A DNA stretch of 64,000 nucleotides, from positions 89,823 through 153,822 of the forward strand of contig JALSRK010000051.1 of assembly GCA_026984795.1 (NCBI GenBank), given 5' to 3'. Within the stretch, counting starts at the first letter, position 1. The number at the start of each line of letters is the position of its first letter. The translations under genes and the position numbers were made by a program. The notes under the pieces are model-generated. The model was not told where the DNA came from, ran no database searches, and saw only the letters and a program-made list of their open reading frames with translations. Origin of the DNA: Solibacteraceae bacterium. Its GTDB lineage: Bacteria; Acidobacteriota; Terriglobia; Bryobacterales; Bryobacteraceae. Positions 19,826 to 28,682 of the stretch are shown piece by piece.

Positions 19826-19893
19826 AAACTCCCGGCCGACCTTATGTGCGCACCAGGGCGCTCATCCCGGCTCTCAACTACAATGAACATCTT

Positions 19894-20760
19894 ATGGCCG
19901 AAATGAAACGGATCCTCGTTATTGGCGCCGGCAACATCGGCGGCGCATTGATCGGCGGCATGTTGAGTTCCGGAGTCGCCGACCGGGAGCACTTGAGGGC
20001 CTGCGAAGCGAGTGAAGAGCGTGCGCAGGAGATTCGTGAGAAATGGGGCATCGAGGTGGTTACCACCGGCAACCGCGACCCCGTTTCGCAGGCTGAAGTC
20101 ATCATCCTGTCGGTTAAGCCACAGACGCTGCCTTACGTGCTCAAGGACATCCGGGACGTGCTCCGGGAAGACCAGCTCCTGATTTCCGTCGCCGCCGCGT
20201 TTCCAATCAGCGTGATCGAGAAGATCGTTCAGAAGAAGATGCCGGTATTCCGCGTCATGCCGAACATACCCGTGGTAGTTGACGAGGGAGCTACGGGGCT
20301 CTCCACGAACGCTGCCGTGACGCGCGAGCAGCGGCGCTTCGTGGAAAACATCTTTCGATCGGTGGGCGTGGTCTGCGTCATCGACGAGGAGATGATGGAC
20401 GCCGTTACGGCACTGTCCGGGAGCGGGCCGGCCTATATCTATATGGTGATCGAGGCGCTGATCGCCGGTGGATTGAAGATGGGGCTGACGCACCAGGTCG
20501 CCACGCGCCTCGCCGAACAGACCGTCCTCGGAGCCGCCAAGCTCGTGCGGGAGACGATGCTCCACCCGGCGATTCTGAAAGATCGTGTAATCACGCCGGG
20601 TGGGGTGACGATTTCGGCGATCCACGAGTTAGAACGCCACGGCCTGCGGGCGATGCTGATCTCGGCGGTCGAGACAGCGACCAAACGCTCCCGCCAGCTT
20701 ACCGAGTCGCTCAAGGCGAAGGTCGAGGAGGAGTTTTGCTCGCCGAAGCAAACCCGCTGA
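19894..20760 (+). CDS. proC: Pyrroline-5-carboxylate reductase
   Basis: About 288 residues. It makes proline from pyrroline-5-carboxylate with NAD(P)H, the last step of proline synthesis. The Rossmann motif VIGAGNIGGALIGG lies at about 9-22. PNIPVVVDEGATGLS and the C-terminal dimer signature VTALSGSGPAYIY and TPGGVTISAIHELE are intact. ATG 19894 or ATG 19903 could be the start; neither has a strong ribosome binding site. The open frame continues upstream into the damaged hydrolase only because of that gene's frameshift. The gene ends inside the start of the oligopeptidase gene, so the two are co-transcribed. Confidence 0.96.
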   Translation: MAEMKRILVIGAGNIGGALIGGMLSSGVADREHLRACEASEERAQEIREKWGIEVVTTGNRDPVSQAEVIILSVKPQTLPYVLKDIRDVLREDQLLISVAAAFPISVIEKIVQKKMPVFRVMPNIPVVVDEGATGLSTNAAVTREQRRFVENIFRSVGVVCVIDEEMMDAVTALSGSGPAYIYMVIEALIAGGLKMGLTHQVATRLAEQTVLGAAKLVRETMLHPAILKDRVITPGGVTISAIHELERHGLRAMLISAVETATKRSRQLTESLKAKVEEEFCSPKQTR

Positions 20761-22778
20761 TCGGCATCCGCTTCCACATCCCCTTCGATCGCATCCGGGC
20801 CGAGCACGTCGAGCCGGCCATCGCCTACCTGCTGGAAAGGTCGCGCTCGGGGTTGGAAGCGCTCGCCGCCCAGCCGCCTCCTCGAACTTATGAGAACACG
20901 ATGCAGCGGCTCGACCGGCTCACCGAGAATCTCGACTACGCGATGGAGGTGGTGCGGCACCTGGAGTCCGTGGCCACTTATCCCGAGCTCCGCCGCGCCT
21001 ACAACGCCGTCCAACCGAAGGTGAGCGCCTTCTACACGAGCATTCCTCTCCACGCGGGCCTGTGGCGGGCCATCAAGGAATACGCCGGAACCGAAGACGC
21101 CCGGCGGCGGCAGGGTGTCTGGCGGCGGTATCTCGAGAAGACCATCGCCGAGTTCCGGCGTCATGGCGCCGATCTCGATGCGGCCGGCAAGCGGCGGCTC
21201 GAAGAGCTGGATGTCGAGCTGGCTCGCCTGACGACGAAGTTCGCCCAGAACACCCTGGACGCCACCAACGCCTTCGAACTCGTGCTGACGGACGAAGCCC
21301 GGCTCGCCGGGCTGCCAGAATCCGCCCGGGAAATGGCCCGCGAGGCCGCCAAGGCGAAGGGCAGGGAAGGCTGGCGGTTCACGCTGCAAGCGCCCAGCTA
21401 CCTGGCGGTGATGATGTACTTGGACGACGCCGACATCCGCCGCCGGATGTGGCTCGCCTACAACACCCGGGCCGCCGGTGGGGAGTTCGACAACAGCGGG
21501 ATCGTCGTCGAGATCCTGAAGCTGCGCCGGGCCAAGGCGGAGCTGCTGGGCTACCGGGACTTCGCGGACCTGGCGCTCGAAGACCGCATGGCGAAGACCG
21601 GAGACCGGGCCCAGCGGTTCCTGGAGGAGCTGCGCGGGAAGACCGAGCCGCACTTCCATCGCGAAAACGAGGAGCTGGCCGCGTTCCGGCGGGAGATCGA
21701 GGGTCCCGGCGCCCCGGCGATCGAGCCGTGGGACGTCGCCTACTACTCCGAGAAGCTGCGCAAGGCCCGATTCGACTTCAACGAGGAGGACCTGCGGCCG
21801 TATTTCCCGCTCGATCGGGTCATCGAGGGCCTCTTCGAGCTGGTGCGGCGGCTGTTCGGCATCCGCGTCGTCGAGGAGTCCGGCGTGCCGGCGTGGGATC
21901 CGGCCACGCGCTATTACAAAGTGCTCGACGAGGACGGCGCCTTTCTGGGGGCCTTTTACGCCGACTGGTTCCCCCGGGAGAACAAGCGCGGCGGCGCCTG
22001 GATGGACGCGCTGATCACCGGCAAGCCGAAGAACGGCGAGTTCGAGCCGCACCTGGGGCTGGTTTGCGGCAACCTGAACCCGCCCAGCGGCGGCAAGCCG
22101 GCGCTGCTCACCCACCGCGACGTGGAGACGATCTTCCACGAGTTCGGGCACCTGCTGCACCACCTGCTGACGCGCGTGCCCATCCGCTCCCTGGCCGGCA
22201 CTCACGTGCCGTGGGACTTCGTCGAGCTGCCTTCGCAGATCATGGAGAACTGGTGCTGGGAGAAGGAAGCGCTGGACCTGTTCGCCCGCCACTACGAGAC
22301 CGGCGCGCCGATCCCGGACGAACTCTTCGCCAAGATGCGCCGGGCGCGGACCTTCCGGGCGGCCAACGCCCAGATGCGCCAACTCAGCTTCGGATTCCTG
22401 GACCTGGCGCTGCACCGCGAGTACGACCCCGCGCGCGACGGCGATTTGAAAGCGTACTGCCGCCGCCTGATGGCTCCGTTCGCGCCGGCCCCGCTGCCGC
22501 CCGAGTACGCGATGGTGACTTCGTTCTCTCACCTGTTTGCGAACCCGGTGGGTTACGCCGCCGGCTACTACTCCTACAAGTGGGCCGAGGTGCTGGACGC
22601 GGACGCCTTCACCCGTTTCCAGCGCGAGGGCATCTTCAACCGCGCCACCGGCGAAGATTTCCGGCGCAAGATCCTCGAGCGCGGCGACTCGGAAGATCCG
22701 GCGATTCTGTACCGTTCGTTCATGGGGCGCGACCCGGACATCACCGCGCTGCTGCGGCGGGTGGGGCTGCTCGGCTGA
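20736..22778 (+). CDS. prlC: M3-family oligopeptidase A
   Basis: A 680-residue cytosolic zinc metallopeptidase, the length usual for oligopeptidase A (PrlC/OpdA), which clears signal peptides and short degradation products. TTG 20736 is chosen as start because GAGGAGGAG lies immediately upstream and the product then begins with the conserved LAEANPLIG; this overlaps proC by 25 bp. The zinc motif HEFGH lies at about 468-472, inside TIFHEFGHLLHHLL. The substrate-side C-terminus with NPVGYAAGYYSYKWAEVLD is complete. Nothing is missing. Confidence 0.92.
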   Translation: MLAEANPLIGIRFHIPFDRIRAEHVEPAIAYLLERSRSGLEALAAQPPPRTYENTMQRLDRLTENLDYAMEVVRHLESVATYPELRRAYNAVQPKVSAFYTSIPLHAGLWRAIKEYAGTEDARRRQGVWRRYLEKTIAEFRRHGADLDAAGKRRLEELDVELARLTTKFAQNTLDATNAFELVLTDEARLAGLPESAREMAREAAKAKGREGWRFTLQAPSYLAVMMYLDDADIRRRMWLAYNTRAAGGEFDNSGIVVEILKLRRAKAELLGYRDFADLALEDRMAKTGDRAQRFLEELRGKTEPHFHRENEELAAFRREIEGPGAPAIEPWDVAYYSEKLRKARFDFNEEDLRPYFPLDRVIEGLFELVRRLFGIRVVEESGVPAWDPATRYYKVLDEDGAFLGAFYADWFPRENKRGGAWMDALITGKPKNGEFEPHLGLVCGNLNPPSGGKPALLTHRDVETIFHEFGHLLHHLLTRVPIRSLAGTHVPWDFVELPSQIMENWCWEKEALDLFARHYETGAPIPDELFAKMRRARTFRAANAQMRQLSFGFLDLALHREYDPARDGDLKAYCRRLMAPFAPAPLPPEYAMVTSFSHLFANPVGYAAGYYSYKWAEVLDADAFTRFQREGIFNRATGEDFRRKILERGDSEDPAILYRSFMGRDPDITALLRRVGLLG

Positions 22779-22812
22779 GAGAGTCCTGCGGGCGAACGAG
22801 ATATTGTGGAGA

Positions 22813-23471
22813 CTCAAGCGGCTGAGAAGCGGGATCCCCGGTAGTCTTCGAACCTCCCGCTGAGCATTCAGCAGTAGAGGGCGATGATGGCGTTGGCGCG
22901 TGGGCAATCCAGAACCGGAGGGAGGCTTTCAGCCGGCCGGCGCAGGCACAGCGGACCTCGTCGGGCGCCACCTCGGAGCCCGACGGCAACCGGCCCGGGA
23001 TCGCCGCCCCGGCCTAATGCATCGCCGCTCAGGCGGCCATCTCCACCACCTCCAGATGCGGCTCCCTCCGGCGGCGCTTCCCGCCGAAGATCACCGCCGG
23101 CAACCGGTTCACTTCCCGGCCGACTTCCTGCTGGATCGCCGCCGTGTCTTCTGCTCCGACAAGCTCTCCTCGACCGGCCGCCGTTGGCAGATCTCCGTGT
23201 TCACTTCGACGAACTCCCGGCTCAGTTGCTGCCAGCGGCGGAAGGCGGCAATCTCGCGCTCGGCCTTGCGCCTGGCCGCCTCGGTGGGAAACGACTCGGT
23301 GACGGTCTTGCCGCCCCGCTTGAAGGTCAGCCGGAAGTTCGGCCCGTGGCCGGGATCGCCCGGCTGGTGGCAGTGGCAGCGCGGATTGCCGCAACGGCCC
23401 CTGGTGGCGGTGATCGACCCGGGCCGGGCGTCGCCCAGGAAGCGGATCTCTTCGAGCAGGCCTCCTGCCAC
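22813..23471 (-). mobile_element. Remnant of an ISKra4-type insertion sequence
   Basis: Three pieces of one element can be read on the minus strand. First, an intact 120-residue zinc-knuckle ORF (23471-23109). Second, the start of an ISKra4-like transposase in another frame (about 23148-22900), with EVGREVNR and LEVVEMAA, then stop, AAMH, stop, AGAA. Third, its C-terminal tail in a further frame (about 22895-22813), reading NAIIALYC, stop, MLSGRFEDY. The central catalytic part, roughly 1 kb in complete copies, is gone. The element is dead. Both stops in the N-terminal piece fit C-to-T changes (CGA and CAG). Family assignment rests on remembered motifs. Confidence 0.65.
23109..23471 (-). CDS. 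DUF6788-like zinc-knuckle protein of the IS remnant
   Basis: A 120-residue ORF with GTG start at 23471, lying inside the insertion-sequence remnant. Its core CGNPRCHCHQPGDPGHGP (about residues 27-44) has the closely spaced Cys/His set typical of small proteins often found beside transposases (DUF6788). It is followed by a beta-rich stretch and a charged helical tail. It may regulate or assist transposition in intact copies. Here, with the transposase destroyed, it is probably an orphan. It is still open, so its loss is either recent or it is retained. Confidence 0.5.
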   Translation of the reverse strand: MAGGLLEEIRFLGDARPGSITATRGRCGNPRCHCHQPGDPGHGPNFRLTFKRGGKTVTESFPTEAARRKAEREIAAFRRWQQLSREFVEVNTEICQRRPVEESLSEQKTRRRSSRKSAGK

Positions 23472-23667
23472 CGTTCCAAGCCCTCCGGGGATGCCGTGGA
23501 TGGTTTCCTGAGGCCCTCTTGTGCGAGGGCATCACATACGCTCGGTTTAGCGCCACAGAAAAGAAGGCCCCTCCTACACTTAATGTCGTGCACCCGCCCG
23601 AATCCGTCATCGCGCGGCGGGTCTGCGTTAGGATAGTCGTTTCGGTTCCAACTCCCTGACGCCTGCG

Positions 23668-24627
23668 ATGATTCCCTTCCGACTGCTCCTGCGCTGCTTG
23701 ATCGGCGGCACACTCATGGGCCTGGCCAACCTGGTTCCCGGCATTTCCGGGGGCACAATGCTGTTGGCGGCGGGCGTCTACCCGTTGTTCGTGGACGGCG
23801 TTGCCGATCTGACGGCACTCCGGTTCCGCTGGCGGTCATTCCTCCCGCTGGTAACCATCGCCGCGGCAGCCTTCCTCTGCATCGTTCTGTTGGCGGGGCC
23901 GGTGAAGGGTCTGGTCGTGGACCACCGATGGGTCATGTATAGCCTGTTCATTGGACTCACTTTGGGCGGCGTACCGGTAGTGTGGCGCCTGTTGAAACCG
24001 CTGACGCTTCCGGCGGCGCTCGGCTGCGCGGCCGGACTGGCGGTGATGGCGCTGATGGTGTTGGTTGAACCGGCTGAGTCCGCCGGCGCCGGCACTTGGG
24101 CAATGCTGTTCCTCGCTGGCGCGGCGGGGGCTTCGGCGATGATTCTGCCAGGCATCTCCGGGGGCTATCTGTTGCTCATTCTGGGACAGTACATTCCGAT
24201 CCTGGGCGCCCTCGACTCGGCGAAGACGGCGGTTGAGACGGCGAGCCCGGACCTGCTGTTCGAGGCGGGCCGCGTGCTCGTACCGGTCGCGGCAGGGCTG
24301 GCCGTCGGGGTGGCCGGCGTCAGCAACTTGATCAAGTTCCTGCTCGAGAAGCGGCGCAAGGCGACGCTCGGCGTGTTGCTCGGTCTACTGTTGGGGGCTG
24401 TCCTCGGGCTGTGGCCGTTTCAGCAGGGAGTGCTCCCGAACCCGGGGGAGGTTGTCAAGGGAAGGGTGATGACGGAGGCGGCGATCGCGGCGCTCGATCC
24501 TGCGGATTATCCGGTGAGGCCATTTCGGCCCACGGCGGGACAGGTGGCTGCGTCGCTGGGCCTGGTGCTCGGGGGCTTGGCGGTGACGCTGGCCGTAGCG
24601 CGGCTGGGCGAGGGGGCGGAGGTCTAG
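23668..24627 (+). CDS. DUF368 membrane protein (PopT-type undecaprenyl phosphate translocase)
   Basis: A 319-residue polytopic membrane protein. The opening LIGGTLMGLANLVPGISGGT is the DUF368 signature, repeated in inverted form as ASAMILPGISGGYLLLILG in the middle of the chain. Members of DUF368 (PopT) have been shown to return the lipid carrier undecaprenyl phosphate across the cytoplasmic membrane for reuse in cell-wall synthesis; whether this one does is inference. The antiporter gene starts 10 bp after its stop, so the two form an operon. Confidence 0.85.
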   Translation: MIPFRLLLRCLIGGTLMGLANLVPGISGGTMLLAAGVYPLFVDGVADLTALRFRWRSFLPLVTIAAAAFLCIVLLAGPVKGLVVDHRWVMYSLFIGLTLGGVPVVWRLLKPLTLPAALGCAAGLAVMALMVLVEPAESAGAGTWAMLFLAGAAGASAMILPGISGGYLLLILGQYIPILGALDSAKTAVETASPDLLFEAGRVLVPVAAGLAVGVAGVSNLIKFLLEKRRKATLGVLLGLLLGAVLGLWPFQQGVLPNPGEVVKGRVMTEAAIAALDPADYPVRPFRPTAGQVAASLGLVLGGLAVTLAVARLGEGAEV

Positions 24628-24636
24628 CGGAAGCCG

Positions 24637-25695
24637 ATGGAACAGGCGCTCGAACAGTTCTTCGCGGGTTTGCACTGGGCGCTTCTCGGTCTGATGATCG
24701 TCGCGGCTCTGGCCGTGCTGGGCCGGGGGGCCGACTGGCTGGTGAACGAGGCGGTGGCTTTGAGCGAAAGGTCGGGAATCCCCAAAGTCGTCATCGGCGC
24801 CACGGTGGTGAGCGTGGGCACGACTACGCCCGAGGCGGCCGTCTCGGTGCTGGCGGCGATGAGAGGCAGTCCGGGACTGGCTCTAGGGAACGCCGTGGGC
24901 TCGATCATCTGTGACACGGGCCTGATCCTCGGGCTGGCGTGCGTGATCGCGCCGCTGCGGCTGAATCGCCGGATCGTAAATCGGCAAGGATGGATCCAGT
25001 TCGGAGCCGGCGTCACGTTGGTGGCGGTGTCATTTCCCTGGGGTGCTCCGGCTACAGCGTTCAGCACCGGCGGTCATTTGCCGCAATTCATGGGGTTCGT
25101 CTTTCTGGCCTCCTTGGCGGCCTACCTGTGGCGGAGCGTCGTTTGGTCGCGGCGGGAACCCGAGCTGGCGGAGCTCGAGGAGCACACGGTGGCCACCCAT
25201 GAGCAGGAACCCGCCGCCTCGAACCCGGTGATCCTGGCAAAGCTCGTCGCGGCGATTGCCGTGGTCGTTGGCTCCGCCAAAGTCCTGGTCCCTGCAGTCG
25301 AGGAGGCAGCCCGGCGGCTCGATGTACCTGAGGGGATCATCGCGGCGACGCTGGTCGCTTTCGGCACCTCGCTGCCTGAGCTGATCACGGCCGTGACGGC
25401 CGCCCGGCGCGGCCACGGAGACCTGGCTGTGGGCAACGTCGTTGGGGCGGACATCTTGAATGTGTTGTTCGTCGCCGGGGCGGCGGCCGCGGTGACGCCC
25501 GGAGGACTGGAAGCGGGCGGCCACTTCTTTCTGGTGCTCTTCCCCATCATGCTGTTTGTTCTGGCAGTCTTCCGCCTCGGAATCGTCTTTTCGCAGCAAT
25601 ACCTGCGGCGGCCCTTCGGTTTTGCTCTGTTGGCGGCTTACGGCTTCTACCTGGTGGTGAGCTACCTGCTGCCCGGGGGATTGCCCTTTCCCTAG
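24637..25695 (+). CDS. Calcium/sodium antiporter (CaCA family, YrbG-like)
   Basis: A 352-residue inner-membrane cation exchanger with ten or so helices in two homologous halves. Each half carries an alpha repeat: VVSVGTTTPEAAVS with GNAVGSIICDTG in the first, and LVAFGTSLPELITAV with GNVVGADILNVLF in the second. These Glu and Ser/Thr residues bind the ions in the family. The first repeat has TTTPEA where most members have GTSLPE. A charged loop with LAELEEHTVATHEQEP separates the halves. Co-transcribed with the DUF368 gene. Confidence 0.9.
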   Translation: MEQALEQFFAGLHWALLGLMIVAALAVLGRGADWLVNEAVALSERSGIPKVVIGATVVSVGTTTPEAAVSVLAAMRGSPGLALGNAVGSIICDTGLILGLACVIAPLRLNRRIVNRQGWIQFGAGVTLVAVSFPWGAPATAFSTGGHLPQFMGFVFLASLAAYLWRSVVWSRREPELAELEEHTVATHEQEPAASNPVILAKLVAAIAVVVGSAKVLVPAVEEAARRLDVPEGIIAATLVAFGTSLPELITAVTAARRGHGDLAVGNVVGADILNVLFVAGAAAAVTPGGLEAGGHFFLVLFPIMLFVLAVFRLGIVFSQQYLRRPFGFALLAAYGFYLVVSYLLPGGLPFP

Positions 25696-25728
25696 GGCGG
25701 CGTCACCGGGCGCCGACTGACAACTGGT

Positions 25729-26052
25729 CTAGGAGGAACGTGGGAATAAAGAGAACGATCGTGTGGGACGCCATAGCCGAGCCGGAACAGCCGGATCGAA
25801 TCGGCGCCGGTTCCCGCTCCACCTGACGCCCCCGTCTCGCAGCCGGCGTTCCCAATCGTTGGGCGCATGGGAAGCGACGAACGGGAAGACCGCGGTAACG
25901 ACCAGGGCGGCTAGGGTGGCGGCTACGAGCCTCCGGAAACGCCGCCGCTGCTCAGACTGAACCCGGAACCGCGGCTGCTTCTCTCGCCAGTATTGCGGCG
26001 AATCCGGCCGAATCCGTTCAGGCACAACACAAGTGATTCTACGGTGCCGCAT
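25729..26052 (-). CDS. Hypothetical small single-pass membrane protein
   Basis: A 107-residue ORF I do not recognise. ATG 26052 is preceded by AGGAG with six bases spacing, which argues for translation. The N-terminal 42 residues are strongly basic (RRRFRR before the membrane), a single hydrophobic segment follows (LVAATLAALVVTAVFPFVAS, about 42-61), and the tail is Arg-rich. The Arg-rich composition is also what a shadow frame in GC-rich DNA would give. It fills most of the gap between the antiporter and the GTPase gene and is transcribed in the same direction as the latter. Confidence 0.4.
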   Translation of the reverse strand: MRHRRITCVVPERIRPDSPQYWREKQPRFRVQSEQRRRFRRLVAATLAALVVTAVFPFVASHAPNDWERRLRDGGVRWSGNRRRFDPAVPARLWRPTRSFSLFPRSS

Positions 26053-26190
26053 TCTCAGCTCCTGGGCGACGGATGGATGGCGCGGAGCGAAGCCTGCGCA
26101 GTCTCTCCTCCGAACGCTCCCGAGAAAAAGCGGCCCCGGCGGCCTGTTTTCGTTCTCGGCTGCCCAGACAAATCAACGGCCAAAGAGCGC

Positions 26191-27132
26191 TCAAATGTGG
26201 AACTCGAGGATGTCCTCGTCTTCGACGACGTGGCCGCGGTCCACCATCATGCCCGGGTGGTCCCCGTCGGAGCGGTAGAGACGGGTGTATTTCATCTTCT
26301 CGGCGAAGTCTTTATGAACCTCGCGGGCGGCGTCGATTACCGTGGCGCCGCGCTTCAGCACGTAAGGCTTGCTCAGGTCTGGCGGTTTTCCCGGGGGCTT
26401 CGAGTAGAAGCGAACCACGTCGAGTAGTTCGAACACCCTCCTGGCGAGCCCGTCCAAGCCTTGGCCGGTGCTGGCGGACACCGGAAGGTACTCGAAGCGG
26501 TCCCCATAGAGTTCCCGCAGCGCTTCGAGGTTGTCGGCAGCGCCGCTCGCATCCATCTTGTTGGCCACCAGGACCCGAGGCGGCGGAAGGCGGTGCCGGC
26601 CGAGGTACTCCAGGGTGAACTCGATTTCCTCAAGCACAGCGGGGTCGCTCAAGCCGACAACCAGCAGCCCGGCGTTGGCCATGCGGATGACCTGCGGCAG
26701 CCAGCGCTCAGTGAATTCCGGCGCTACCGGTGGCAGGTCTACGAGCTGGATGGGCACGTTCTCGTAGTGCATCATGCCCGGCGCCGGCGCCCGAGTGGTG
26801 AACGGGTAAGCGGCTACTTCCGGGTGTGCGTGGGTCAGCCGTGCCAGCAGTTGGGACTTGCCGGAGTTCGGCGGACCGATCAACACCACCTGGCCGGCGC
26901 CTTCGCGTTTGACGACCCAGAATGGCGTATGCCTCGGACCGCCGCGCCGCGCCGACTCCTTCCGCATCCGCGAGATGCGGCGCTTAATGTCCGCCTGGAG
27001 CTTCTCGGTCCCCTTGTGTTTGGGGATCGTCGAGAGCATCTTCTCCAGGGCAGCGAGCTTCTGCTCGGGTGTTTGGGCTTCTTTGAACTCTTGTTCGGCG
27101 GCCAGGTACTCCGGTGTCAGGTTCGCCGGCAT
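26191..27132 (-). CDS. TGS-domain GTPase of the DRG/Obg type
   Basis: A 313-residue cytosolic GTPase. After a helical N-terminus (about 1-65) comes the P-loop GPPNSGKS (86-93), the G2/G3 region with LVDLPP, the NKMD base-recognition motif near 190-193, and a C-terminal TGS domain (YVLKRGATVIDAAREVHKDFAEKMKYTRLY). The DxxG motif reads DLPP rather than DxPG, as in some bacterial DRG-like members. DRG proteins interact with ribosomes and are implicated in translation, but the bacterial role is unknown. It is divergent from the DUF488 gene. Confidence 0.85.
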   Translation of the reverse strand: MPANLTPEYLAAEQEFKEAQTPEQKLAALEKMLSTIPKHKGTEKLQADIKRRISRMRKESARRGGPRHTPFWVVKREGAGQVVLIGPPNSGKSQLLARLTHAHPEVAAYPFTTRAPAPGMMHYENVPIQLVDLPPVAPEFTERWLPQVIRMANAGLLVVGLSDPAVLEEIEFTLEYLGRHRLPPPRVLVANKMDASGAADNLEALRELYGDRFEYLPVSASTGQGLDGLARRVFELLDVVRFYSKPPGKPPDLSKPYVLKRGATVIDAAREVHKDFAEKMKYTRLYRSDGDHPGMMVDRGHVVEDEDILEFHI

Positions 27133-27206
27133 CGCTCTGGAAAAAGATTATCACCGGCGTTCCTGTGGGGTCCTAGGAGGTGGAAACTAAGGGAAGGCTG
27201 GACGGA

Positions 27207-27734
27207 ATGGAGCAAAAGAGCTTGTTTCCCGATCCGGATTCTGAGTTGGCTGCACGCCTCGCCCGGGGTGAGCCGCCGCCGGGCGAGCGCCACATCTTCA
27301 CCGTCGGGCACTCGACCCGGCCGGCGGAAGAGTTTGTGGCGCTGCTCGAGCGTTTCGGCATTCGCCGGGTGGTAGACATCCGGCACTTTCCCAAGAGCCG
27401 CCACAACCCCCAGTTCGACCGGGAGGCACTCCAAAAGTTGCTGGCAGAGCGCGGTATCCAGTACCTCTGGTTGGAAGAACTGGGCGGCTACCGCCGGGGC
27501 GGGTATCTCGCCTACATGGGGACCGGGGCGTTCCGGTGGGGCATTGATCGGCTGGAACGGCTCGCAGGAGAAGCGCGGACCGCCTACATGTGCGCGGAAC
27601 TGAAATGGTGGCGCTGCCATCGCCGGCGTGTCTCTGACGTGCTGGAGAGCCGAGGCTGGACGGTGATCCACATCATGGCGCCGGACCGGGTGGAACTGCA
27701 CCGGCACAAAGAAAATAAGATCAAGTGTGACTGA
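27207..27734 (+). CDS. DUF488 family protein
   Basis: About 175 residues, soluble. ATG 27207 is preferred since GGGAAGG lies nine bases upstream; an in-frame GTG at 27180 overlaps its own AGGAGG. DUF488 hallmarks are present: FTVGHSTRPAEEFVALL, VVDIRHFPKSRHNPQFD, and YMCAELKWWRCHRRRVSDVL where CAE and the CHR pair are conserved. The YxWxxELGG-type segment reads LEELGGYRRGG. The family has no settled biochemical role. It lies 27 bp before the esterase gene and may be co-transcribed with it. Confidence 0.85.
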   Translation: MEQKSLFPDPDSELAARLARGEPPPGERHIFTVGHSTRPAEEFVALLERFGIRRVVDIRHFPKSRHNPQFDREALQKLLAERGIQYLWLEELGGYRRGGYLAYMGTGAFRWGIDRLERLAGEARTAYMCAELKWWRCHRRRVSDVLESRGWTVIHIMAPDRVELHRHKENKIKCD

Positions 27735-27761
27735 CTCTCCCCAAGGAGGACCGATTCGAGG

Positions 27762-28682
27762 ATGACGAGCTGGAAATCGTGGTTGCGGGTGGGCGCTGTT
27801 CTCACCGTTGTGGCGGTCGGCGCATATGCCCAGCGAGGCTATCCGCCTAACCTGCCGGACGCGCGGGTGGAGACCTACAAGCGGGTGGACGGTGTGGAAC
27901 TCAAGATGTGGATCTACCAGCCCGAGAACCATCGGCCCGAAGACCGCCGCCCGGCGATCGTCTTCTTCTTCGGCGGCGGCTGGAGGGGCGGCACCCCGGC
28001 GCAGTTCGCTCCTCAGGCGCGCTACCTGGCCTCCCGCGGGATGGTCGCGTTCCTGGCCGACTATCGCGTGGCCTCGCGGCATGGGGCGAAGGTCACCGAT
28101 TGTGTGGAGGACGCGAAGTCGGCAGTGCGATGGATCCGCGCGCACGCCGCGCGCCTGGGCATCGATCCGGACCGGATTGCGGCTGCGGGCGGCTCGGCCG
28201 GCGGACACCTGGCGGCGGCCACAGCCATCGTGCCGGACCTCGAAGCCAAGGGCGAAGACCAGCGCGTCAGCTCGGCCCCGAACGCCCTGGTGCTGTTCAA
28301 TCCGGTCCTCGTCCTCGCCCCCGTCGAAGGGGGGCCGGAATGGCCAAAAGAGAAGGCCGAGATGCTGCGCGAGCGGGCCGGCGGCGATCCCACCCTCGTT
28401 TCGCCCTACCACCACCTGAGGAAAGGCCTGCCGCCGGCGATCATCTTTCACGGCAAAGCGGACAAGACCGTGCCTTACGAGACCGCCGAGTTCTTCTGCC
28501 GGAAAATGAAGAGCCTGGGCAATCGCTGCGAGCTGGTGGGCTACAACGGCGCCGACCACGGCTTCTTCAACTACGGCCGGGGGGATGGAACGGCCTACTT
28601 CGACACCCTCCGCCGCACGGACCGGTTCTTGGCTTCCCTCGGCTGGCTGAAGGGCGAGCCTACCCTGCCCGAATCACCCTGA
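27762..28682 (+). CDS. Secreted alpha/beta hydrolase (BD-FAE/esterase-lipase type)
   Basis: A 306-residue exported enzyme with a signal peptide (about 1-23, ending AYAQ). The oxyanion-hole stretch FFFGGGW (68-74) replaces the usual HGGGW. The nucleophile is Ser145 in GGSAGG, the acid Asp lies in HGKADKTVP near 230, and the catalytic His is in GADHGFF near 267. The arrangement fits the hormone-sensitive-lipase/BD-FAE group that cleaves acyl esters, including acetylated polysaccharides. Its 3' end overlaps the convergent DUF123 gene by 23 bp. Confidence 0.85.
   Translation: MTSWKSWLRVGAVLTVVAVGAYAQRGYPPNLPDARVETYKRVDGVELKMWIYQPENHRPEDRRPAIVFFFGGGWRGGTPAQFAPQARYLASRGMVAFLADYRVASRHGAKVTDCVEDAKSAVRWIRAHAARLGIDPDRIAAAGGSAGGHLAAATAIVPDLEAKGEDQRVSSAPNALVLFNPVLVLAPVEGGPEWPKEKAEMLRERAGGDPTLVSPYHHLRKGLPPAIIFHGKADKTVPYETAEFFCRKMKSLGNRCELVGYNGADHGFFNYGRGDGTAYFDTLRRTDRFLASLGWLKGEPTLPESP

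Noticed and set aside
19618..19893. An N-terminal extension of proC into the upstream region
   Set aside because: The extension is the out-of-place tail of the damaged hydrolase, brought into the proC frame by its frameshift; ProC proteins start at the Rossmann motif.
20439..22907. An 822-codon open frame on the minus strand opposite the M3 peptidase
   Set aside because: Same shadow effect; the plus-strand frame has the zinc motif and full family length.
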